A DNA stretch of 64,000 bases from JBLNDJ01 sp050261515 (lineage in GTDB: Bacteria > Acidobacteriota > Terriglobia > Bryobacterales > Bryobacteraceae). The notes beneath the pieces are model-generated. The model had not been told where the DNA came from. It worked only from the letters and a program-made list of their open reading frames with translations, and did not search any database. This document shows, one piece after another, positions 57,818-64,000 of this stretch; the first letter of the stretch is position 1, and each line of letters begins with the position of its first letter. A program made the translations under genes and the position numbers. Location of the stretch: the NCBI GenBank assembly GCA_050261515.1, contig JBLNDJ010000048.1, positions 248,001 to 312,000 on the forward strand, read 5' to 3'.

Positions 57818-60571
57818 CTACACCGCCACTTGAAGATTCAACTGCGCCTTCACCACCGGATCGTCCGCCGAACGAGTCAGCTCGAAGCCAAGCTTCTCGC
57901 AGATGCGCTGCATCGTAAGGTTGTCCGGAAGAATGTCACCGGTGATCCGGCTCAGTTTCTCGTCTTTGGCCACGTCGAGCAACCGCGCCAACAGCGCGGT
58001 GCCCAGGCCGCGGCCCTGGTATTCATCGCTGAGGATGAGCGCGAACTCGGCTTCGTTCGTGCCGTGCGTTCGCTTCAGGCGGGCCACCGCGACAATCCGC
58101 GGCTTGCCTGTCTGGGCGTCCTTCGTCTCGGCCACGAGCGCGATTTCGCGATCGTAGTCGATGAAGCAAATGCGGGTCAGCCGGTCGTGCGCCACGCGCT
58201 GGCTGAGTTGCAGCATGTGCAGATAGCGCTGGTATACCGAGCGGTCCGACAGCGTCTCGTGGAACTTCACCATCAGCGGCTCGTCCTCGGGCCGGATCGG
58301 CCGGATCGAGAACTGCGTCCCATCCTTCGTCTGGATCGAGGCGATGTACTTGGTCGGATAGGGCCGGATCGCCAGCTTCGGCAGCTTGTGCTCCGACATA
58401 TCCTGTCCGTACACGACCACGCGCGCATCGAGCGCGATCAGCCGCTCGGGCGACGCCATCAGCGGGTTGATGTCGATCTCTTTGATCCACCGCTGCTCGA
58501 CCACCAACTGGCTAAAGCGGACGAGCAACTGCTCGAGCGCCGGCAGGTCCACCGGCTTACGGCCGCGGACGCCCTTCAGCGCCTTGTAGATCTTCGTCTG
58601 CTCCATCATGCGCCGGGCAAGCGTCGAGTTCAGCGGCGGAAGCGCGAGCGCGCGGTCCTTGAAGACCTCGACCAACTGCCCGCCCATGCCGAACAGCAGC
58701 ACCGGGCCGAACTGCGGGTCGATGCTCGAGCCGATGATCACTTCGTAGCCATCGAGCTTCACCATCGGCTGCACGGTCACGCCCTGGAAATGCTGGGCGC
58801 CCACCTTCTCGGCCACCGATTTCTGAATCCCGAGGAATGCCTCGCGCACCGCTTGTTCCGTGCGCAGGTTGAGCACCACGCCGCCGACGTCCGTCTTGTG
58901 CGTGATCGTCTCCGAGTACAGCTTCAATACCACCGGGAAGCCGATCTTCTTGGCCAGCGCCGCGGCCTTGTCCGCGTCCTCCGCGATGTGCGTCTCGACG
59001 GTCGGGATGCCGTAGGTCGCCAGCAACTGCTTCGACTCGAACTCGGTCAGGATGGTGCGTCCCGATTTCCGGACGGCCTGAATGATGGCATCGGCCTTCT
59101 TGCGGTCGGCCTCGGCCTCTTCCGATGCCGCCGCCATCGGGGTCTCGTAGAGGCCCTTCAGGTTATAGCTGTTGCGCCACATGTAGACGAACGCGCGCGC
59201 CGCGGTGTCGGGATACGGGAATGTCGGGATGCCGGCGCGATTGAGAATTTCCTCGCCCGCGGCCACTTCAGTCCCGCCCATCCAGCTCGCGATAACCGGC
59301 TTGCCCTCGATCTTCGCGTAGGGCTTCAACTGCTCGGCGGTCTTGGTCGGATCGGTCATCGACTGCGGCGTCAGGATGACGAGCATGCCGTCCGCGTTCG
59401 GGTCTTTCGCCACGATCTCGAGCGCCTTCGCATAGCGCTCCGGCGCCGCGTCGCCCAGGATGTCCACCGGATTGTTCCGGCTCCAGGCGGCGGGCAGCAC
59501 CTTGTTGAGCGACTCCATCGTCTCGGCCGAAATCTCGCTCGCTTCGGCGCCCTCGGTCACGAGCGCATCGGTAGCCAGCACCGCCGGACCGCCCGCGTTC
59601 GTGATAATCGACAGCTTCGGCCCGGCCGGGCGCGGCTGCTTCGCCAGCACTTCCGCCATGTAGAACAGGTCCGCGATGTTGTTCACGCGCAGCACCCCGC
59701 TGCGGCGGAACGCGGCGTCGAGCACTTCATCCGAGCCCGTGAGCGAACCGGTGTGCGAGGCGGCGGCCTTCGCGGCCGCGGCCGTGCGGCCCGGCTTGAT
59801 GACGATGATCGGCTTTTGCAGCGCCACCTCGCGCGCCGCCGAAAGGAACGAGCGCGCGTCGCCGATCGATTCCATGTAGATCAGGATCGAGCGCGTGCGC
59901 GGATCGTTGCCGAGATAGTCGATCAGGTCGCCCCACCCGACATCGGCCATCGACCCGATCGAAATGAACGCCGAGAAACCCACCTGCTCGCGGAAGCTCC
60001 AGTCCAGAATTGCCGTGCACAGCGCGCCGCTCTGGCTGATGAAACCCACGTTGCCCGGCAGCGCCATCCCGCGCGCAAAGGTCGCATTCAGACCGGTGAG
60101 CGGACTCATCAGGCCCAGGCAGTTCGGGCCGATGATCCGCATTTTGCCCTTGCGCGCTTCCTCCACCACCTGATTTTCGAGCGCCAGGCCCTCGGGACCA
60201 AGCTCCTTGAAACCGGCCGAAATGACGATCGCCGCGCGCACGCCGGCCTGGACGCACTCGCGGATGATGCCCGGCACGGTCCGCGCCGGGGTCGTGATCA
60301 CCGCGAGGTCCACCTGCTCCGATATCGAACCGATCGTTGGATACGCCCGGATTCCGAGGACGCTCGACCTCTTGGGGTTGACGGGGTAAACGGTTCCGCC
60401 GAACGGCGTGCTGATGAGGTTCCACAGCACGGTGCGTCCGACGCTGCCCGGATTTTCGGTCGCACCGATCAGCGCGACCGATTCCGGTTCAAAGAAAACG
60501 TCCAGCGGATGTTCGCGAGGGCGTAAGATGTCCTGGGCGGAGTCCCCGCCGGGTGTCTTCAGTTTCTTCAT
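57818..60571 (-). CDS. ADP-forming acyl-CoA (acetate-CoA) ligase fused to a C-terminal GNAT domain
   Basis: 917 residues, strong ribosome site GAGGAAGGG before ATG 60571. Order: CoA-binding domain (SVALIGATENPGSVGRTVLW), succinyl-CoA-ligase-like domain with IIGPNCLGLMSPLTG and the phospho-His region AAASHTGSLTGSDEVLDAAF, ATP-grasp domain (about 510-720, GFPVVLKLYSETITHKTDVG) and a GNAT acetyltransferase (about 750-917, EYQGRGLGTALLARLLDVAK). ADP-forming ligases make ATP from acyl-CoA in fermentation; GNAT-fused relatives (Pat/AcuA-like) acetylate protein lysines. Either role is possible. It is set within the hydrogenase cluster. Confidence 0.92.
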   Translation of the reverse strand: MKKLKTPGGDSAQDILRPREHPLDVFFEPESVALIGATENPGSVGRTVLWNLISTPFGGTVYPVNPKRSSVLGIRAYPTIGSISEQVDLAVITTPARTVPGIIRECVQAGVRAAIVISAGFKELGPEGLALENQVVEEARKGKMRIIGPNCLGLMSPLTGLNATFARGMALPGNVGFISQSGALCTAILDWSFREQVGFSAFISIGSMADVGWGDLIDYLGNDPRTRSILIYMESIGDARSFLSAAREVALQKPIIVIKPGRTAAAAKAAASHTGSLTGSDEVLDAAFRRSGVLRVNNIADLFYMAEVLAKQPRPAGPKLSIITNAGGPAVLATDALVTEGAEASEISAETMESLNKVLPAAWSRNNPVDILGDAAPERYAKALEIVAKDPNADGMLVILTPQSMTDPTKTAEQLKPYAKIEGKPVIASWMGGTEVAAGEEILNRAGIPTFPYPDTAARAFVYMWRNSYNLKGLYETPMAAASEEAEADRKKADAIIQAVRKSGRTILTEFESKQLLATYGIPTVETHIAEDADKAAALAKKIGFPVVLKLYSETITHKTDVGGVVLNLRTEQAVREAFLGIQKSVAEKVGAQHFQGVTVQPMVKLDGYEVIIGSSIDPQFGPVLLFGMGGQLVEVFKDRALALPPLNSTLARRMMEQTKIYKALKGVRGRKPVDLPALEQLLVRFSQLVVEQRWIKEIDINPLMASPERLIALDARVVVYGQDMSEHKLPKLAIRPYPTKYIASIQTKDGTQFSIRPIRPEDEPLMVKFHETLSDRSVYQRYLHMLQLSQRVAHDRLTRICFIDYDREIALVAETKDAQTGKPRIVAVARLKRTHGTNEAEFALILSDEYQGRGLGTALLARLLDVAKDEKLSRITGDILPDNLTMQRICEKLGFELTRSADDPVVKAQLNLQVAV

Positions 60572-60605
60572 GTACCCTTCCTCGAATCACTCTATGTATG
60601 AATGG

Positions 60606-61058
60606 CTACGGAGTTGCGCCGCAGACCGTCTGAATCTGTTCCAAAAGTGCCGGTAACGCGGACTGCACTTCTGCGGAAAGTTCCTCGCCGTACCCGAACG
60701 ATCTTCCCCGAACCGTGAAGAAGAAAGCTTCCGGACAGCGTCCGTACAGCGCTTCGGCCATGCCGAGCAGCGCCGGCGGATCCATCTGATGGGAGAATGC
60801 AGCGGCCGGGGAACGCCTGGGTTCTACTTGCTCGAAACGAATTTCTCCCGAAAAACCATTATCGCAAGCCGCGTCGATGAAAATCACTACATCGGATCTT
60901 GAAATCTCTTCTGCGAACTCGGGCATGAGCTGGTGCGCCACGCGAACTGTAACCTCGCGGTCCGCCAGGGCCTCTTTGAGCCGCTCCGCCGCGCGCCAGC
61001 CGATGCCGTCGTCGCCGCGCAACGGATTGCCCCACCCGATGACGAGGATGCGCGCCAT
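60606..61058 (-). CDS. hydrogenase maturation endopeptidase (HoxW/HycI type)
   Basis: 150 residues. Signature ARILVIGWGNPLRGDDGIGW with the Ni-sensing Glu/Asp region GDDGIG, then VVIFIDAACDNGF and SHQMDPPALLGMAEALYGR (His ligand). Cuts the C-terminal peptide of HoxH after nickel insertion. Start overlaps the hoxH stop by one base (TGATG). The partner cut site is in hoxH after the DPCLSCSTH motif. Confidence 0.94.
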   Translation of the reverse strand: MARILVIGWGNPLRGDDGIGWRAAERLKEALADREVTVRVAHQLMPEFAEEISRSDVVIFIDAACDNGFSGEIRFEQVEPRRSPAAAFSHQMDPPALLGMAEALYGRCPEAFFFTVRGRSFGYGEELSAEVQSALPALLEQIQTVCGATP

Positions 61059-62485
61059 CAGCCGCCCCTCAACTCGTCCACCACGCGCCCGTCCGGCGCG
61101 ACCAGCTCAATCCGCAGCGGCATCCGTCCCACTGCATGCGTCGAGCAACTCAAACACGGGTCGAACGCGCGAATCACTGCCTCCACCCGGTTCAGCATGC
61201 CCTCCTGAAGCCGGTTTCCATCCACGAAGCGTTTGGCGGCCTGGAGCACGCCCCGATTCATCGCCAAATTGTTGTGCCCCGTCGCAATCACCAGGTTCGC
61301 CCATCGCATGAGCCCATGCTCATCCACTTTATAGTGATGGATCAGTGTGCCGCGGGGCGCCTCGGCCACGCCGATCCCCTCGGCGTTGTTCGGCCCCGCC
61401 AGCGCACGCACATGTTTGCTCAGAATCTCAGGCCCGCCCAGCAGCTGCTCGATGCGCTCGATCGCATACAGAATCTCGATCAGCCGCGCGTAATGGTAGT
61501 AGAAAGAGCTCAGCGCCGCGCCGCGCTCGAGCTCGCGGAACTCGGCCCACTCCTGGTCCGCCAGATACGTGCCGCACCGGTCGATGATGTTCAACCGCGC
61601 CAGCGGCCCCACGCGGTAGATCCCGTCCGGGTATCCCGCGGCTTTATAATACGGCGACTTCAAATAGGAGAACGGCTCGACGGCTTCTCCGATGTAATCC
61701 TCGTAACGCGCCGGCGCGAGATGGTCCGCAACGATCCGGCCCGAAGAATCGAGCACGCGCAACGTTCCGTCGTAGTGTTCCAGGCCGCCCTCGCTGTCGA
61801 CCAGGCCCATGAACAGCGAAGGAAAATTCCCGAACGCGCGGATCTCCTCGCGGAACCCGTCCAGGCGCTGCTTAAACCAGTCGAGCGTGCGCTGCGCCAT
61901 GGCGAGCGCCCCAGGAATCTCCCCGAGGATCGCATCGCGCATTGCCACGCTCAGCGGCTCGTTCACCCCGCCCGGCACGACCCACGCCGGATGAATGCGC
62001 TTTCCCGCCAGCCGCTCGATCACCTGCTGGCCGAACTTGCGCAGCAGGATGCCGTCGCGCGCCAGCTCCGGGTGCGCTTCCGCGAGGCCGAAGATGTTCC
62101 GCTTCGCGGGATCCGCGTCCATGCCGAGCAGCAGGTCCGGCGACGACAGATGGAAGAAGCTCAGGGCGTGCGATTGAATGAGCTGCGCCAGGTTCAGCAC
62201 CCGCCGCAGGCCGGCCGCCGCGGGCGGGATGCGCGTTCCCAGAATCGCGTCGCACGCCTTCGACGACGCCACCAGGTGGCTGACCGGGCAAATGCCGCAG
62301 ATACGCGCCATCAGCGACGGCATCTCGGTGAAAGGCCGCCCCTCGCAAAGCTTTTCGAACCCGCGGAACTGCGTGACGTGGAACTGCGCCGATTCGACGC
62401 GCCCCTCTTCGTTCAGGTGCAGCGTGATCCGCCCGTGGCCCTCGATGCGGCTGACGTTTTCGATCCTGATGGTCCGGCCCGGCAT
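61058..62485 (-). CDS. hoxH: NAD-linked [NiFe]-hydrogenase large subunit
   Basis: 475 residues. Carries the Ni-Fe site with N-terminal cysteines in MARICGICPVSHLVASSKAC and C-terminal cysteines in DPCLSCSTHAVGRMPLRIEL. About 25 residues after the His form the C-terminal peptide to be removed by the protease. RIENVSRIEGHGRITLHLNE at the N-terminus is also typical. Group 3 (bidirectional, cofactor-linked) follows from the hoxF-U-Y-H order. The nickel-loading genes hypA and hypB are not in the window. Confidence 0.96.
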   Translation of the reverse strand: MPGRTIRIENVSRIEGHGRITLHLNEEGRVESAQFHVTQFRGFEKLCEGRPFTEMPSLMARICGICPVSHLVASSKACDAILGTRIPPAAAGLRRVLNLAQLIQSHALSFFHLSSPDLLLGMDADPAKRNIFGLAEAHPELARDGILLRKFGQQVIERLAGKRIHPAWVVPGGVNEPLSVAMRDAILGEIPGALAMAQRTLDWFKQRLDGFREEIRAFGNFPSLFMGLVDSEGGLEHYDGTLRVLDSSGRIVADHLAPARYEDYIGEAVEPFSYLKSPYYKAAGYPDGIYRVGPLARLNIIDRCGTYLADQEWAEFRELERGAALSSFYYHYARLIEILYAIERIEQLLGGPEILSKHVRALAGPNNAEGIGVAEAPRGTLIHHYKVDEHGLMRWANLVIATGHNNLAMNRGVLQAAKRFVDGNRLQEGMLNRVEAVIRAFDPCLSCSTHAVGRMPLRIELVAPDGRVVDELRGG

Positions 62486-62488
62486 ACG

Positions 62489-63004
62489 CTACGCTCCAAA
62501 CCTGGACCGCATCGCCATCTCCGGCACGCGCCCCGCCGCCAGCTCCGCCAGCGCGAACTCGATCGTCTCGGCCGAAGGCGGGCACCCTGGAATGAACGCG
62601 TCCACGGCCACCACCTCGTGCGCCGGCACCGCGCGCGCGAGCAGGGCAGGCACGCCCGTCACCGCATCCGCCCTCCCGTACCCCCGCTCGAGCACCGCCT
62701 TGACGCCGAACGCATTCCGCATCCCCGGCACGTTGGCCGTGATCGCGCAATCGCCCATGGACACCAGCGTCTTCGTCCGCTCGCGTATCAGCCGCAGCTT
62801 CGCCCGGTCCTCATCGGAAGCAACCGCGCCCTCGATGAGCGCGACGTCTACGCCTTCGGGAAACTCCTTGGCATCCACCAGCGGGCTGTACACGACCTCG
62901 AACTTCTCCGCCAGTGCCAGGATGCGCTCGTCCATGTCGAGAAAAGACATGTGGCACCCCGAGCACCCGTCCAGCCACACGGTCGCAAGCCGCAACTTCT
63001 TCAT
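62489..63004 (-). CDS. hoxY: NAD-linked [NiFe]-hydrogenase small subunit
   Basis: 171 residues from ATG 63004. One [4Fe-4S] site with WLDGCSGCHMSFLDM (CxxC), CAITANVPG and GCPPSAETIEFAL cysteines. Small (no medial/distal clusters) as in soluble group 3d enzymes, so electrons pass to HoxU. The start overlaps the hoxU stop (ATGA) and hoxH follows three bases later. Confidence 0.95.
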   Translation of the reverse strand: MKKLRLATVWLDGCSGCHMSFLDMDERILALAEKFEVVYSPLVDAKEFPEGVDVALIEGAVASDEDRAKLRLIRERTKTLVSMGDCAITANVPGMRNAFGVKAVLERGYGRADAVTGVPALLARAVPAHEVVAVDAFIPGCPPSAETIEFALAELAAGRVPEMAMRSRFGA

Positions 63005-63714
63005 CGCGTACGCTCCCGCATCAACGTCAGGTACGGCAGGAACTGCCTGCGCTTGGACATCTCGGCCACCGACTTGCCCTTCTCGGTAAGCGCGCCGGTG
63101 GGACACACATGCACGCACTTGCCGCAGCTTGTGCACGTCTCCGAGTTCCCCCACGGCTCGTTCATGTCCGTAATCACGCGGCACTCAATGCCGCGTCCCG
63201 TCACGTCCCACGTGTGCGCGCCCTCGATCTCATCGCACACGCGCACGCACCGCGTGCACAGAATGCACCGGTTGTGGTCGATCACGAACCGCTCGTGCGA
63301 AGCGTCCACCGGCAGGTTCGGATACAGGTACGGCACGCGCACGTGCGTCATGTTCAATTTCTGCGAGAGCGTCTGCAACTCGCAGTTGCCGTTCGAGACG
63401 CAGACCGAGCACACGTGGTTCCGCTCGGAAAACAGCAGCTCCAGAATCGTGCGCCGGTATTCGGCCAGCCGCTCGGAGGCCGTCGTCACCTCCATTCCTT
63501 CTTCCACCGCCGTCACGCAAGCCGGCAGCAGCTTCCGCGAGCCCTTGATCTCGACCAGGCACAGCCGGCATGCCCCCACCGCGTGCAGGCCTTCCAATTC
63601 GCACAGCGTCGGAATGAAAATGCCGTTCTCGCGCGCCACCTCGAGCAGCGTCTGGTCGCCGCGCGCGCTGACGTCCTTCCCGTCGATCGTAAGCGTCCGG
63701 ATCGTCGCGTTCAT
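63001..63714 (-). CDS. hoxU: NAD-linked hydrogenase diaphorase Fe-S subunit
   Basis: 237 residues from ATG 63714, overlapping the hoxF stop (ATGA); GTG 63720 would add two. NuoG-like N-terminal part: [2Fe-2S] ligands in PTLCELEGLHAVGACRLCLV, a His/Cys cluster in ERNHVCSVCVSNGNCELQ, and two ferredoxin clusters CILCTRCVRVC and CTSCGKCVHVCP. Moves electrons between HoxF flavin and HoxY. Confidence 0.95.
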   Translation of the reverse strand: MNATIRTLTIDGKDVSARGDQTLLEVARENGIFIPTLCELEGLHAVGACRLCLVEIKGSRKLLPACVTAVEEGMEVTTASERLAEYRRTILELLFSERNHVCSVCVSNGNCELQTLSQKLNMTHVRVPYLYPNLPVDASHERFVIDHNRCILCTRCVRVCDEIEGAHTWDVTGRGIECRVITDMNEPWGNSETCTSCGKCVHVCPTGALTEKGKSVAEMSKRRQFLPYLTLMRERTR

Positions 63715-64000
63715 CGGCACACCCCCGCCGGACAGTGCTTCTCGTGCACGTGCGCGGCGTACTCATCGCCGAAATAGTGCAGCGTGCTCAGGATCGGATT
63801 AGGCGCCGACTGCCCCAGCCCGCACAGGCTCGCGTTGCGCACCACGTCCGAGAGCCGCTCGAGCGCCGCCAGGTCGGCCGGCTCGGCCTCGTACCGCGTG
63901 ATCTTGTCGAGCAGGTTGTACAGGTGCACCGTCCCCACGCGGCACGGCACGCACTTGCCGCACGATTCCGACTTGCAGAATTCCATGAAGTACTTCGCGA
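63711..64000 (-). CDS. hoxF: NAD-linked hydrogenase flavoprotein subunit (partial, N-terminus outside window)
   Basis: Only the C-terminal about 96 residues are inside. The [4Fe-4S] site is seen in FCKSESCGKCVPCRVGT, and the fourth Cys in VRNASLCGLGQSAPNPIL, as in NuoF/HoxF. Ends HCPAGVCR. The frame is open to the window end. It would hold the NAD- and FMN-binding domains outside the window. A hoxE gene, if present, would be further upstream. Confidence 0.93.
   Translation of the reverse strand, partial: AKYFMEFCKSESCGKCVPCRVGTVHLYNLLDKITRYEAEPADLAALERLSDVVRNASLCGLGQSAPNPILSTLHYFGDEYAAHVHEKHCPAGVCR

Noticed and set aside
57776..60526. Plus-strand open frame of 916 codons opposite the acyl-CoA ligase gene
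   Set aside because: Arg/His/Leu-rich low-quality sequence, no motif, exactly antisense to a well-conserved gene.
61136..63802. Plus-strand open frame of 888 codons opposite hoxH-hoxY-hoxU
   Set aside because: Antisense shadow across three genes with clear metal-binding motifs on the other strand.

Overview
The window is a high-GC, densely packed bacterial chromosome segment, and it is most probably from an Acidobacteriota member (Bryobacter/Solibacter-like). The main clues are a VWFA-related protein of the type typical of acidobacteria (29893-30852), a PEP-CTERM secreted protein, a DegQ/HtrA-BlaI-M56 locus, two gene fusions or splits (MoaD-MoaE, carboxylase alpha chain), and many GTG/TTG starts with 1-40 base overlaps between genes. 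No rRNA, tRNA, CRISPR array or prophage was seen. The lineage call is inference from gene content only.

Layout. 1-4.6 kb: end of an O-acetylhomoserine sulfhydrylase gene, a secreted protein of unknown function, and cytochrome bd oxidase (cydAB). 4.7-8.8 kb: a tightly overlapping four-gene set encoding a coiled-coil protein, a membrane OmpA-type protein, a small Ras/Rab-like GTPase and a hybrid histidine kinase; this is the best candidate for a poorly described signalling system. 9-16 kb: S9 peptidase, universal stress protein, CocE-type hydrolase, thioredoxin-like protein, small cytochrome c, PEP-CTERM protein. 16-20 kb (minus): arabinose-5-phosphate isomerase, PaaK-like protein, FHA-GAF-SpoIIE phosphatase, Fur-family regulator. 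20-25 kb: a biotin carboxylase plus biotin carrier that look like a split acyl-CoA carboxylase alpha chain, DnaC-like ATPase, MscS channel, DinB protein.

25-29 kb: a Tat-exported gluconate-dehydrogenase-type GMC oxidoreductase pair and a nine-heme cytochrome c, separated by a 445-base element that carries a GxxExxY (PDDEXK-like) gene between perfect 28-base inverted repeats. 29-37 kb: MoaD-MoaE fusion, VWFA protein, an Hfq-like protein, inositol monophosphatase, and a nucleoside salvage set (deoA, CNT transporter, purine nucleoside phosphorylase, amidohydrolase deaminase). 37-44 kb: alcohol dehydrogenase, opcA-zwf, a receiver-like protein, trpD, sucCD-ndk. 44-51 kb: a 940-residue surface protein, RNase P RNA with promoter and terminator, and a blaI-M56-degQ set with a well-formed promoter. 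51-53 kb: C45-type acyltransferase and clpS.

53.2-64 kb (all minus): a bidirectional NAD-linked [NiFe]-hydrogenase cluster, hoxF(partial)-hoxU-hoxY-hoxH-protease, then an ADP-forming acyl-CoA synthetase fused to a GNAT domain, then hypF-hypC-hypD-hypE. With cytochrome bd, the multiheme cytochrome and a possible acetate-forming ATP-yielding synthetase, this suggests a versatile organism that copes with low oxygen.

A small repeat family (core GCGTCTGTCCCC / GTGTCTGTCCCC) occurs three times with three different contexts: after the biotin carrier gene, inside the signal-peptide codons of the deaminase, and as the full palindrome that forms the RNase P RNA terminator.
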